Shown here one piece after another: positions 54,801 to 62,957 of a DNA stretch of 64,000 nt (within the stretch, counting starts at the first letter, position 1; every line of letters starts with the position of its first letter). Below the pieces are notes generated by a model. The model saw only the letters and a list, made by a program, of their open reading frames with translations. It was not told the DNA's origin and did no database searches. The position numbers and the translations under genes were made by a program. Origin of the DNA: Phycicoccus sp. Soil802 (GTDB lineage: Bacteria > Actinomycetota > Actinomycetes > Actinomycetales > Dermatophilaceae); contig NZ_LMSS01000005.1 in NCBI RefSeq assembly GCF_001429605.1, positions 1-64,000 on the forward strand, in the 5' to 3' direction.

Positions 54801-57800
54801 CGATGCTGATGATGAACAGCCGCAGCTCGCCGCGCACGTAGATCTTGCCGGCCAGGAAGAACGGGTCGAAGCCGAGGATCGCGTCGAAGCCACCGGCCAC
54901 CTCGAGGTAGAGCCCGATGCTCTTGCTGCCCATGAGCACGCAGCTGATGTGGAAGCCGGTGGCGATGGCCATGCCACCCGTGACCGGCGGGAGCACCGGG
55001 ATGCTGATCCCGTTGCCGTGCACCATGAGGTAGCCGCTGCCCTTGATGACGTCGAGCACCTCGATGGTGACCCGGTCGTCGTAGGACCCGAGGTCGACCA
55101 GCCAGTTCTGGGGGTTGCGGGTGTCGAAGAACGCCGTGACCGGCACCCGGATCTTCAGCAGCTTCTGGATCTCGTATGCCGCGACGATGCCGAGCGTGAT
55201 CGTGCCCCGGCCGAAGTCGATGTCGAGGACGGCGAGGAAGGTGGCGCTCTGGCTGGCGTCCTTGAGCACCGGCGGCAGCTTGAGGACGTCGGCCTTCATC
55301 ACCAGCAGCAGCCGTGGCCCCGGCACCTCGATGAGGATGATGCCCTTGAGGTGCACCACGAAGCCGCCGTCGACGGTGCCGAGCAGCATGCCCGCCGCGA
55401 ACGCGTAGGAGCCGGCCGTGTGGGTCCACCCGTCGGGGTGCATGACGTGGCCGCGCTGGAGCTGCGCCTGGAGCCAGTCGAGCGAGGGGACGGGCCTCGT
55501 GGCGTAAGGGGACTCGTCACGCGCGTAGTTGATGCCGACGCCGCCGAGGAAGCCGTAGATCCCCAGCCCCGAGTTGCCCAGCAGCAGCGGCACGGGCAGC
55601 TCGACCTCGGCGCCGATGAGCACGCCGGTGACACCGTTCTTGGTCTCGACCGCGAGCACCGCACTGGCGCGCAGATTGATCGGCGTGACGGTGAGGTCGA
55701 AGTAGCCCTTGAACCCGAACGGCGTGAACTCCAGCGACCCCTTGCCGTGCAGCACCCCCGGCACCTCGAGCGAGGCGGCCAGCTTGGTCAGGGTGATCTC
55801 GAACGGCCCGTCGAGCCGGGCCCTGACGCGGACCGTGTCGACGGTGACGATGCCGAGGTCGAGCCCGAGGCCGACCTCGACCTCCATGTAGGTGGGGTTG
55901 TCGCGGCTGACCCGGAAGCCCAGCACCCGCAGCAGCTCGTCGAGCGGCGGGCTGGCGCTGAGGGCACCGGCGGGTATGTCGAGGGTGTAGCCCTTGCTGG
56001 GGTCGAAGACCGGGATCGGCAGGTAGTCGATGTGGCCGGGGTGGGCTGGGTCGGGGGCGGTGTTCCACGACGACCGCACGCCGATCGCCTTGTAGCGCGT
56101 GGTGACCGGGTGCGCCGGGTTCACCTTGACGATGCCGAGGTCGAAGGTGAACGTGACCTCGATGTCGAGCAGCACGCTGACCGTGGTGCCGCGCGGGTCG
56201 ACGGTGGCCGAGCCGTCGGAGGCGATGATGCCCTGGCTGACGACGAGCTCGCCGCCGCGCAGGATCAGCTTCTGGGTGTTGATCAGGCTGCTCGCGCCCA
56301 GGGCGATGCTGCCGATCGAGACGAGCGCCCCGGCGGCGGGTGACAGCTCGGCCGCAGCGGAGCTGAGCGGCGCGAGGACGCTGAGCGCGCCCAAGACGTT
56401 GAGGGCGTTGGGGTTGGAGTGCGCCAGGTCCATCTGGGCGAGTCCGTCGAGGTCGGCCTCGGCCGCGCGGAACTCGGCACTGACCAACCACGACTCGCGG
56501 TCCTCGGCGATCCGGAGCCGGACGAGGAAGTTGCAGATCCCGTCGGACGGGTTGCGGGGGCCGTTGCGCAGCGCGGGTTGGGAGTGCTGGCGCAGGGCGG
56601 TCTCGGCGGCCGTCTCGATGTCGAACTCGCCGTAGACCTCCGCCCGGATGAAGGTGCTGCGGAGCAGCTCGACCCGGACCCCGAGCTTGCGGAAGCAGTC
56701 AGGGCGACCACCGGTCGGCGGCGTACGGTCCACCTCGCGGGCCGGTGGCCGCACGACTCGCTCCACCCGGGCGGTGATGGTCTCCTGGCCGTTGCCGGCC
56801 GTGGTGGCGCGAGCCCGCCACCAGGCGCCGCTGCCGGCGGCTGGTGGCGGGGTGGTTCCCTCCGCCGAAGTCGTCTGGGCCTTGGCCTGGGTGAAGCCAT
56901 CCGCTGCACCGGCCGTGACGTTGGTGAACCCCTTGTGCAGCAACAGCTCGACGAGCACGTCACGGCGTCGCTCGCTGAGCAGCCGGTTGTAGGTCGCGTC
57001 GCTCGCGGAGTCGTGCTGCGGCCCCTCCCACGAGGCGTACCCCTTGACGGTCAGCGCGGTGGCCGCGCCGATCTCGGTGACGACCTGCGCGGTGATCGCG
57101 TCGAGCAGGGCACCTCCGGTGGGCGCGGCGCCCTGGGCCGGTGCGCGGGCGGTGCCGACGTTGTCGGAGTTGGTGGCGAAGAGGTGCACCGGGGTGGCGG
57201 GGCGCCCACAGACGGCGCAGTTGTTGGGGGCGCCGGTGCTGGTGTTGAAGGGATCCGGCTTGGCGAACCGGAAGAACGCGTCGACCGCCTGCGGCTGGGT
57301 GGGCGGCAGGGTGGCCGTGACGTCGACCCGCGCGCCGGCAGCCACCGGCACGTCGGCCTGCACCGATGGGCCGGCCCCTCCACCGGCCCAGGTCCAGTTG
57401 GCGGCCACCGGTGGGTCGGTCGTCAGCTTCACGTGGGTGGCGGTCTCCGACACCCTGCGTATGCCGTGCGGCCGGCTGTTCGTCGGCGTGACCGTGACCG
57501 TCGACGAGCCCGAGCCGGCGCCTGTGGGCGCGCTGCGGCGGACCACGGTGAAGGTGCGGGTGGTCGGCGAGCCCGTGCCGGGGGTAGCCGTGACCGTGAT
57601 GCTGAGGTTGCCGCTGGAGGGGACGGTGAGCTCGACCCGGTCGTCGGCGGTGACGACGCCGTCGACGCTGATGCTGATGGTGATCGGGGCCAGCCCCCCG
57701 GCCGTGTCGACGAAGAGGGTCGCGTGCTCCGGCAGCTCGGCGGCGCCGGTGCCGGGGTCACCGATCCACTCCCCTGACGCCGTCCGGAAGCTGACCGTGA

Positions 57801-58629
57801 TGACCGGCGCCGCGCCGCGGTTGACCACCTCGGCCTCGAAGATGCCGGTGACGCCCGCGTGCACGCCGAGACCGATCCAGAGGCTGCGCACGCCGGCGCT
57901 GACGGCGAGGCCGGTCAGCCCGGTCGGGGCGACGAAGAGCCGTGCCTCGGGGAGGTAGAAGCCCTGCCAGTCGGCGGGCATCGAGCGGGCCTCGGCCGGG
58001 ACGGCAGGGACGTTGGGGCCGGCCGTGCCGGACAGGTCGAGGACAGCGGTGCGGAAGGCGAAGCCGACGACGTCGGAGGGGCCGACGAGCGCGTAGGGCG
58101 GGTTCATCGAGATGAACTCGTAGATGTGGTCGACCGGGGTGCCACCGGTCTCGGCCGACAGCAGCTCGACGCCGACGGACTGGCCGGCGAGCTGCTTGGC
58201 GCGGATCCGCAGTGACGGCAGCGTGAACGTGACGGGGAGGCCGTTGGCCCGCAGCTGCCCTTGGCCGTCGAGCTCGGCGCCGCGCAGGAACGGCAGCCGC
58301 ACCAGCACGATCGGCACCCGCAGGGTGACCCGCCAGCCGCCGTCACCGACCCCGCCGGTCTGGTGCAGGCCGAGCTCGACGCTGACGCTCGGGTCGGGGA
58401 ACTCGATCGGGGTGGTCGAGGTGGTGCCGCCGTTGCCGAAGCCACCCGAGCCCGGGTCGAGGGTGATCGGGGTCGGCCAGGTGCCGGTGGCCGTGTAGAC
58501 GTGCCAGGTGCCGTCGTCGTCGGTCTGCAGGCCGTCGTCGGTGCCGGTCAGGCCCTGCAGGAGGGGTCGCACTTGGTCGAGGGCACCGGAGTTCCGCGCG
58601 CTCGAGGGAACGTCGTCCCACAGCGTCAC
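51814..58629 (-). CDS. Giant uncharacterised protein, 2271 residues, OmpA-like segment
   Basis: A very large protein without signal peptide or clear membrane helix. Residues 1-450 are beta-rich. A CAVC pair at 471-474 precedes an OmpA/MotB-like segment (about 480-600) with LTVKGYASWEGP and NRLLSERRRDVLVELL, the layout that binds peptidoglycan in OmpA proteins. The centre (about 850-1500) is a long hydrophobic beta-rich region with repeated glycine turns (GNSGLGIYGFLGGVGINYA), vaguely like the DUF6603 type. The rest is beta-rich with a CC pair. The GTG start has GGGGAGG 6 nt upstream. It is the first gene of a coupled pair. The function is unknown; I name only the OmpA-like part with some confidence. 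Confidence 0.87.
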   Translation of the reverse strand: MTLWDDVPSSARNSGALDQVRPLLQGLTGTDDGLQTDDDGTWHVYTATGTWPTPITLDPGSGGFGNGGTTSTTPIEFPDPSVSVELGLHQTGGVGDGGWRVTLRVPIVLVRLPFLRGAELDGQGQLRANGLPVTFTLPSLRIRAKQLAGQSVGVELLSAETGGTPVDHIYEFISMNPPYALVGPSDVVGFAFRTAVLDLSGTAGPNVPAVPAEARSMPADWQGFYLPEARLFVAPTGLTGLAVSAGVRSLWIGLGVHAGVTGIFEAEVVNRGAAPVITVSFRTASGEWIGDPGTGAAELPEHATLFVDTAGGLAPITISISVDGVVTADDRVELTVPSSGNLSITVTATPGTGSPTTRTFTVVRRSAPTGAGSGSSTVTVTPTNSRPHGIRRVSETATHVKLTTDPPVAANWTWAGGGAGPSVQADVPVAAGARVDVTATLPPTQPQAVDAFFRFAKPDPFNTSTGAPNNCAVCGRPATPVHLFATNSDNVGTARAPAQGAAPTGGALLDAITAQVVTEIGAATALTVKGYASWEGPQHDSASDATYNRLLSERRRDVLVELLLHKGFTNVTAGAADGFTQAKAQTTSAEGTTPPPAAGSGAWWRARATTAGNGQETITARVERVVRPPAREVDRTPPTGGRPDCFRKLGVRVELLRSTFIRAEVYGEFDIETAAETALRQHSQPALRNGPRNPSDGICNFLVRLRIAEDRESWLVSAEFRAAEADLDGLAQMDLAHSNPNALNVLGALSVLAPLSSAAAELSPAAGALVSIGSIALGASSLINTQKLILRGGELVVSQGIIASDGSATVDPRGTTVSVLLDIEVTFTFDLGIVKVNPAHPVTTRYKAIGVRSSWNTAPDPAHPGHIDYLPIPVFDPSKGYTLDIPAGALSASPPLDELLRVLGFRVSRDNPTYMEVEVGLGLDLGIVTVDTVRVRARLDGPFEITLTKLAASLEVPGVLHGKGSLEFTPFGFKGYFDLTVTPINLRASAVLAVETKNGVTGVLIGAEVELPVPLLLGNSGLGIYGFLGGVGINYARDESPYATRPVPSLDWLQAQLQRGHVMHPDGWTHTAGSYAFAAGMLLGTVDGGFVVHLKGIILIEVPGPRLLLVMKADVLKLPPVLKDASQSATFLAVLDIDFGRGTITLGIVAAYEIQKLLKIRVPVTAFFDTRNPQNWLVDLGSYDDRVTIEVLDVIKGSGYLMVHGNGISIPVLPPVTGGMAIATGFHISCVLMGSKSIGLYLEVAGGFDAILGFDPFFLAGKIYVRGELRLFIISIGASAELDVLVGRTTPSSPDITYVHGEVCGEVDFFFFSVKGCVSLTIGTQPSETLTPPPLVAGVSLVSRSPALVEGTGAERAIDGKLADALRTGVSGTPPSVPLDAIPVVLFNTAPNVGGQVMGGTPLGNSGARPWVRLGDRWWTYEITSVTLTGDLQPAPPAGKTPSSWWKQTSPADPSSGPALALLNWLPTPFSRALPYGEALTTSVTDRWGTVCNPAAPPAPVLWTFDGKPPGPSSVGWDLDGIPWPDPPDTLRTRPVHGECDVTEAWRSGDPAIDILQGTTPAVVVGDSVRCCKPRRGRDVPNPLKAWVATAGSDWSTRATGNDDSALGEVAQALAAGASLGDVQAVRLAQGWDPQLNPAATAASATLAVTPAAATTGLGCEGRILRSPVRDSDQPAPMGTEEDMDRVKRAWDRLKFTPSDLRDTLRVRPDGGAGDLTMLLLVPEEVFMQRLVVRWLDEKGTVLDQRALDSDDRLDSDNPLPAAWVDGDGPWFDPVCRAGQVAARVASRATWPHTLLLVHSRDVQGVATVEIGWDATRFPKDQQPPAFYLVAMTGILTSEATRWSWDTSVVTSEQEAISTALTQDPDDHALLVPGRAYTVAVNWRAASVKQDTQPTSAPSWDGGHTDSYRFTADGADESPKDLSPWLLASAPGMDDVGVLCAEPIRIALATQNVAALFDAYDKELRVIVLSASGKHPAPPGGGAPGTGFTIPLEADGIHLKKLKGLAVSTPWEEAVLEVLGEGQRCIDISGERVRHDVLELPYDLEPLTDYLIDVHAVPKGSPASARGLVHRIGFTTSAFGTVAQLANLLREARWRHTVVPAIGPLTALPDAPTGDQLDTAFQAAGLTTPQTPVAPMVQVLWSTDATPAPLALVVECSETLWRSRLMPTQVQGPIDSVDPTHHWWAARMTDWLSLKPSTAPAPAGSLPAAGITRIIRGPGLGRAVVLLAPGARGTRAALDLVVAADALAGSAESRAVAVDVPLQRAPWEEEL

Positions 58630-59033
58630 AGCACACCTCCCCGGGGGCGGCGCGAACCTCAGGAGGACGGCACACGGGTGCCGCCCGGTGCGAAGCTGGC
58701 TGCGGGTCCCCTCGTAGCCACTCCAAGCGAATGCAAGCCAGTGGTGCTCCCTGCAGGTAACCAGTGGCGAGACTCGACGGTCAACGACCTGTCACAGAAC
58801 CGCCATCCCCCACGACGCAAACCTCGACATTCACGGCACCGAGCCTTCCCCGCCAGCGGGTGTCGAAAATCGTCAACGCCCAACGGTCTTCACGGCCGGC
58901 GCCCGACATGTGCCGTTGTGTCCCGATAACGCCCGTCGGCCTTTCGTCCCGGTCCTCTCACCTTTTTGGTGGACTTTCGGTGTCCCACCGCGGGGTGACG
59001 CGTGGCCTCGTTCGGCGTAGCTACCCTTCACGC
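58630..59033. other. 404 bp upstream region of the giant-gene pair
   Basis: The minus-strand end holds the GGGGAGG ribosome site of the giant gene. CACC-TTTTT-GGTG near 58968-58980 is a small hairpin. TACCCT (59022-59027) serves the small ORF at 59034. No gene is visible. The region is less GC-rich than the flanking genes, as expected for a control region. Confidence 0.4.
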
Positions 59034-59156
59034 ATGCGCAACCCCAGCCACCAGAACGACGACGCCCGGACCCTCTCAGAGGTCGAGCGCGCGGAGCTCA
59101 TCCAGCTGCTCCGCGGTGGCTCCTGGCGCGTCCTCGGCGGCGTCTCGCACGGCTGA
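59034..59156 (+). CDS. Small protein of 40 residues, leaderless start
   Basis: The frame encodes MRNPSHQNDDARTLSEVERA then ELIQLLRGGSWRVLGGVSHG, with an amphipathic helix in the middle. TACCCT ends 6 nt before the ATG, the same promoter spacing as many genes here, which favours a real gene over chance. I do not recognise it. Its stop falls just where the reading frame of the next membrane protein becomes gene-like, and that frame has no good start, so the small ORF may be the true 5' end of that gene, separated by a frameshift. Confidence 0.5.
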   Translation: MRNPSHQNDDARTLSEVERAELIQLLRGGSWRVLGGVSHG

Positions 59157-59259
59157 GCGGCTACGAGAGGGCGTTCCCGACGATCACTCGGTCACGGACC
59201 GACCGGAGTATCGTGATCGGATCGCGCGGTGGAGCAAGAACCATCCCTTCTTGACCTCG

Positions 59260-60495
59260 GTGATAGCGATCTCTTCGGCCACCGTGGTGTGGGTGGTCGC
59301 GGCTCTGAGGGACCGCACCAGCGCTGCAGGGAGCGAGGGGCTGACCGGATTTCTGGTGGTGCTGCTGTTGGCCTACCTAGGGTGCGTGCTGGTCCTTGCC
59401 GCTGCCCACCACCGCATCCGACACAGGGGCGTCGGACATGCCTCGGAGCACCCCGGCATGGCGGGCTTGGTCACCGTGGGCGTAGGAACGGGTGCCCTGG
59501 GCTACGCCGATGGCGGCGGGATGTCCGGTGCGGTCCTACCGGGCGCTGCCGGCATGGCCGTCTGGTGGGTCCTCTACGTCGTCGTGCGCAGCCAGATCGG
59601 CAGCAGGAGCCTCACGCCGGAGCACTGGAGACAGGCCATGCCACCAGGGGTCGACCAGTTGGCGACCACCGTGCCGTCCAGCTCGTCAACGGATGCCATC
59701 TCGGAGGGCCAGCTTTCCGAGCCACCCGGACCGGACCCCGAGCCGGCTCCGAAGCCCGTGGGAAGCCGCATTGCTGCCGTCGTTGGGGCTGGACTCCTAG
59801 CCCTGGGCGTTGCGATCGCCAAGCACCTGGAATCATGGGTGGCCGTACCTATCGTGCTCATCGGCGCGATCGCCATCCCGCTCGTGGTCACCTGGCTCGA
59901 CCAGCGGGCGAGACCTCCCGAATCGCTGGAGGCAGCCGGGCAGACCGTTGCCTCTGAGGATGGGTGGCCGCCAACTCGTCGCCACCACGGCGCCCCTCCC
60001 ACGAGACACTTTCCGGGCTCGGACCAGGGGGGAGGTCAAGCGCCGCTTCAGCTATCCATACGACCCAGAGGGCCGCGCTGGTGGGGTGGCATCCTTCTTG
60101 CCCTGTCGCTCCTCATGGTCGCGATGGCCATCGGGGAATCGAGGTCGACGCTGGACACCTTCGCGCCCGTCGCGCTCGGCCTCGGCGGCGTCCTGCTCGC
60201 ATGGGTGGCCGCGCTTCAGTTTCGGGTGGGGCTGGTGGCAAACCAGAGCGGTGTCATCATCACCAACACCTTCCGGGAGGTGATCATCCCTTGGTCTCAC
60301 CTCGAGTCCATCGAGTTCGAGGGATTGCCCGCCAACGGGTTCGGTCTGGACTTCCACAAACTCGTCTTCGTGACACGTGAGGGCCGGCGGTTACCAGCAG
60401 AGTCACCCACCGGTGCCATCGACCCTGGGACCTATCTCGTCGATGTCCGTCACGCACTGACAACGATGCTGGATGGCCATCGGCAGCGTCAATGA
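59260..60495 (+). CDS. Multi-pass membrane protein with C-terminal PH domain, start uncertain
   Basis: A membrane protein with about eight hydrophobic helices (for example SVIAISSATVVWVVAAL, LTGFLVVLLLAYLGCVLVLA, VPIVLIGAIAIPLVVTWL and WWGGILLALSLLMVAMAIG) followed by a PH-like domain of the bPH_6 type (VGLVANQSGVIITNTFREVI, then IPWSHLESIEFEG). The frame looks coding from about 59160, before the first usable starts (TTG 59251, GTG 59260); the only earlier canonical start (GTG 59002) runs through the small ORF. I give GTG 59260 as a placeholder. Codon use is less GC-biased than in neighbours. The function is unknown; PH domains of this type often serve membrane or regulatory roles. Confidence 0.65.
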   Translation: MIAISSATVVWVVAALRDRTSAAGSEGLTGFLVVLLLAYLGCVLVLAAAHHRIRHRGVGHASEHPGMAGLVTVGVGTGALGYADGGGMSGAVLPGAAGMAVWWVLYVVVRSQIGSRSLTPEHWRQAMPPGVDQLATTVPSSSSTDAISEGQLSEPPGPDPEPAPKPVGSRIAAVVGAGLLALGVAIAKHLESWVAVPIVLIGAIAIPLVVTWLDQRARPPESLEAAGQTVASEDGWPPTRRHHGAPPTRHFPGSDQGGGQAPLQLSIRPRGPRWWGGILLALSLLMVAMAIGESRSTLDTFAPVALGLGGVLLAWVAALQFRVGLVANQSGVIITNTFREVIIPWSHLESIEFEGLPANGFGLDFHKLVFVTREGRRLPAESPTGAIDPGTYLVDVRHALTTMLDGHRQRQ

Positions 60496-60529
60496 TGAGG
60501 TCCCGCCGCACCAACCGCTCGGCGCAGGG

Positions 60530-61186
60530 CTACTCCCGGACGCCCCGCAGCGCTCTATTGCTGGCCCCGTCGTCGTTGGGGTCGAACACGAGACACACCA
60601 CCGTACGGTCTCCGACCTGCCAGCCTTCGCGGTCGGCGGTGAAGTAGTCCATGTCGAGCGCCGACTCGTCGAAGCTAAGTCCGATGTATGGCTCGAATGC
60701 CTCCCTACACTTCTGCAACGCCATGGTGTCCATCGCCTCGTCACCCGGCCACTTCTTGGGACCAGACAGCGCAGCGCGACCCATCACCTCAGCCTGATGT
60801 TCCGCACGGCAGTCGACCACGGTGACGTTGATGAAGCCCTGGTCCTCAGGCACACGGATGCACATGGTGGATCTCAGGTCATGCCACCAGACCTTCTTGG
60901 GCTTCAGGAGTATCGCCGTCGGCTGGTTGGAGCCTGACGCAGACCTGTCCGTAACAGCGACAGATGCAGTCTGCTGACCGACGGTGGAGCTCGTGCCCAG
61001 GTCACCAACTGGCAGGTCGGGAGCCGCTGTCTCAGGGCCGCCTCCTGCCACCAAGACGTAGCCCAGGACGCCGGCGGCGATCCCCGCCGCACTGGTCGCG
61101 AGTTGTTTGAGGCCGCGTGGCCGCACTCGCACGCCCGGCGTCTGCTGGCCTTCCGGCTCAGGCGAAAGGGATGGATCGCGGGGCAT
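60530..61186 (-). CDS. Membrane-anchored protein with septum-formation domain
   Basis: A 218-residue protein with a basic cytoplasmic start, one membrane helix (LATSAAGIAAGVLGYVLVA, about 29-47), a serine/threonine-rich linker and a C-terminal Septum_form-type domain (about 95-215). The domain pattern is VTVVDCRAEHQAEVMGRAAL, a conserved C in LQKCREAF and WQVGDRTVVCLVFDP, giving four cysteines likely to form two disulfides outside the cell. The family is named from a mutant phenotype and the molecular role is not known. GGAAGGAG lies 9 nt before the ATG. Confidence 0.78.
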   Translation of the reverse strand: MPRDPSLSPEPEGQQTPGVRVRPRGLKQLATSAAGIAAGVLGYVLVAGGGPETAAPDLPVGDLGTSSTVGQQTASVAVTDRSASGSNQPTAILLKPKKVWWHDLRSTMCIRVPEDQGFINVTVVDCRAEHQAEVMGRAALSGPKKWPGDEAMDTMALQKCREAFEPYIGLSFDESALDMDYFTADREGWQVGDRTVVCLVFDPNDDGASNRALRGVRE

Positions 61187-61347
61187 CGTCTGGCTCCTTC
61201 CGGCTCAGACCATTCCCTAGCCGCAACTTTAGTGAAACGCGGGTATCCGCACGTACTGCAATCGACTGAGGCGCTACGGCTGCCTCCCCCTCCTTGCGTC
61301 GCGGCGCACCACTGGCGTCGCCCTCCCGACGGGGATCATGCTCGTGG
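61187..61347 (-). promoter_or_regulatory. 161 bp gap between the Tad cluster and the septum-domain gene
   Basis: It holds the ribosome site of the septum-domain gene and an AT-rich patch with TAAAGT and TAGGGA on the minus strand, either of which could be a -10. Nothing more specific can be read. Confidence 0.3.
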
Positions 61348-61845
61348 CTAACCCAGGTCTGCTCGGGCCCGTGACTCCACGGTGATCGTGACCGAGCCGC
61401 CGACCGACTCCAGCAACCCGCCGACCAGCGGCACCCTCGCCTCACCCGAGATCCGCACCACGGCGGTCTCCCCGTCCGGGCTTCCCGTGCCGCCAACCAC
61501 CTCCCAGCCGAGCAAGCTCTCGGGTCGCGGTCGCTGCGCGAGGTAGTCGACCGCGGTGTGGCGGACGGTGCTGTCGCTGAGTAAGACAGCACCCCCGAGG
61601 CCCTGGTGGTAGGCGCCGACGTCGAGCGAGTCGGCGGCATCGAGGGCCGCCCCGTCGGCGACGTCGAGCAGGCGCATCCGCGACAGCTGGACGGAGGTCA
61701 CCGCCACCGTCCCCACGATGAGCAGGATCGCGACGACGCTGAAGCCCAGGACCAGCAGCGTCACCTGGCCGGACTCGGATCGCCCATGACGGCCCCGGCG
61801 GACCGACCGGGGCCACCACGGCCGATCGGCGGCACCCGGCCTCAC
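61348..61845 (-). CDS. TadG-like pilus assembly protein
   Basis: A 165-residue protein with a basic N-terminus, the membrane helix TLLVLGFSVVAILLIVGTVAV (about 29-49) preceded by GESQ-like RSESGQV, and an exported beta-rich part with DVADGAALDAADSL. This is the short Tad minor-pseudopilin type found at the end of actinobacterial Tad operons. The GTG start overlaps the stop of the next gene upstream as GTGA. It is the last gene of the Tad cluster in this window. Confidence 0.8.
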   Translation of the reverse strand: MRPGAADRPWWPRSVRRGRHGRSESGQVTLLVLGFSVVAILLIVGTVAVTSVQLSRMRLLDVADGAALDAADSLDVGAYHQGLGGAVLLSDSTVRHTAVDYLAQRPRPESLLGWEVVGGTGSPDGETAVVRISGEARVPLVGGLLESVGGSVTITVESRARADLG

Positions 61846-62309
61846 CGCTCGCCCCGGAAGCGGTCGACCACGGCCAGGTGGCTGGCCGTGATCGGCACGT
61901 CGAGCGGCACCACTCGTCGCGCGAACGACGGCACCAGCGGCAGCGGGACCACGATCGTCGTGGTCACCTCCACCCGTCCTTCCGGTCGCAGGCAGGGGTC
62001 CCCGTCGCAGACCATCGCCAGCTGCGCGTCAGCGGGGCCGAATCCCTGGTCCTCGAAGGCCACCCGGGCTGCAGCGTGGGCCCGCTCCTCTGCCGAGTCC
62101 TGGGCGCGAGCCGTGACGTACGCGCGCCCGGCCTCGCGCGCCGCGGTCGACGCGGCATACGAGCCGGCTTGAACTCGCGAGACCGTCATCACGAGGTAGA
62201 ACAACGGCACCATCAACAGCACGGTGAGGAACACGAACTCCACCACGGCACTGCCGCTGTCGGGCGGGCCGCAGCGTGCGGCCAGCCGACGACGCATCGC
62301 AGTGCTCAC
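61842..62309 (-). CDS. TadE family pilus assembly protein
   Basis: A 155-residue TadE-type protein. GSAVVEFVFLTVLLMVPLFYLVM (about 19-41) is the classic pseudopilin-like signal with the conserved glutamate at +5 after the glycine, followed by a helix rich in alanine and AREAGRAYVTARA. Two cysteines (CDGDPC) lie in the exported part. GTG start, GTGA overlap with the next TadE gene. It likely helps assemble or anchor the Flp-type pilus. Confidence 0.85.
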   Translation of the reverse strand: MSTAMRRRLAARCGPPDSGSAVVEFVFLTVLLMVPLFYLVMTVSRVQAGSYAASTAAREAGRAYVTARAQDSAEERAHAAARVAFEDQGFGPADAQLAMVCDGDPCLRPEGRVEVTTTIVVPLPLVPSFARRVVPLDVPITASHLAVVDRFRGER

Positions 62310-62704
62310 TGCGCCTCTATGAAGGCATGCCCGACGAGGTCGAAGCCGTCGTCGACACCGAGGGGTCCGAGGACCGGCAGCGGCGCCCGGACCCGGACCG
62401 CCACCACCTGCACGCCACCGTCGACGGTCACGCCCGCGGACACGTCCCTCGCGAACCGTGCCGACAGCGACGTCGAGATGAGCGCCCGGGTCCGGGCAGC
62501 CCCCTCCTCCGGGCTGGACCCGTCACGCGCCCCGAGGCGCGCACCCTCCGAGGCGCAGGAGATCAACGTGTTCCGCACGTGGAGGGTGAGCCCCACCTGG
62601 AGGACCGCGACGAACAGGACCGACACCAGCGCCGAGACGAGGACGAAGTCCGCCACCGCCGACCCGGCCTCACCGTGCGGCCGGAGAGCAGGTACAGGTA
62701 CCAC
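62306..62704 (-). CDS. TadE-like protein
   Basis: A 132-residue protein with the membrane segment AVADFVLVSALVSVLFVAVLQ (about 18-38), where the conserved glutamate of TadE is replaced by aspartate, then NTLISCASEGARLGARDGSS. The GTG at 62702-62704 is the first usable start, 5 nt after the upstream stop; the frame is open further upstream but reads through the pilin gene. It belongs to the same operon. Confidence 0.78.
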   Translation of the reverse strand: MVPVPALRPHGEAGSAVADFVLVSALVSVLFVAVLQVGLTLHVRNTLISCASEGARLGARDGSSPEEGAARTRALISTSLSARFARDVSAGVTVDGGVQVVAVRVRAPLPVLGPLGVDDGFDLVGHAFIEAQ

Positions 62705-62709
62705 GACGG

Positions 62710-62919
62710 TCAGCGACGCGCGCTGTCGAGGGCGTCCGTGAAGAGCGCCTTGAGCTGGTCCTCGGCCACAGCCCACAGCACCGCCACGAGCCCGGCGGTC
62801 ATCAGGGTGATCAGCACCCATCCGGGGACGTCGCCGCGTTCACCTCGGGCATAGACCCGACGGGTGGCTCGGGCCAGGGCGAGCTGCGACCGCAGCAGGG
62901 TTCGGTGGAGACGGGTCAT
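62710..62919 (-). CDS. DUF4244 domain protein, Flp pilin-like
   Basis: A 69-residue pilin-like peptide: a basic cytoplasmic part, then ERGDVPGWVLITLMTAGLVA (about 27-46) with processing-type G and a hydrophobic helix, and a short DQLKALFTDALDSARR tail. Actinobacterial DUF4244 proteins take the place of Flp pilin in Tad clusters. GAGAGGAA lies 6 nt before the ATG. It is probably the main pilin subunit. Confidence 0.82.
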   Translation of the reverse strand: MTRLHRTLLRSQLALARATRRVYARGERGDVPGWVLITLMTAGLVAVLWAVAEDQLKALFTDALDSARR

Positions 62920-62957
62920 GGCGTTCCTCTCGTGGGCTGCAAAGGCGTCACCGGGGG

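Noticed and set aside
47906-58629. A prophage or phage-tail module
   Set aside because: No integrase, capsid, terminase, tail-tube or lysis genes are near, and the GC matches the chromosome.
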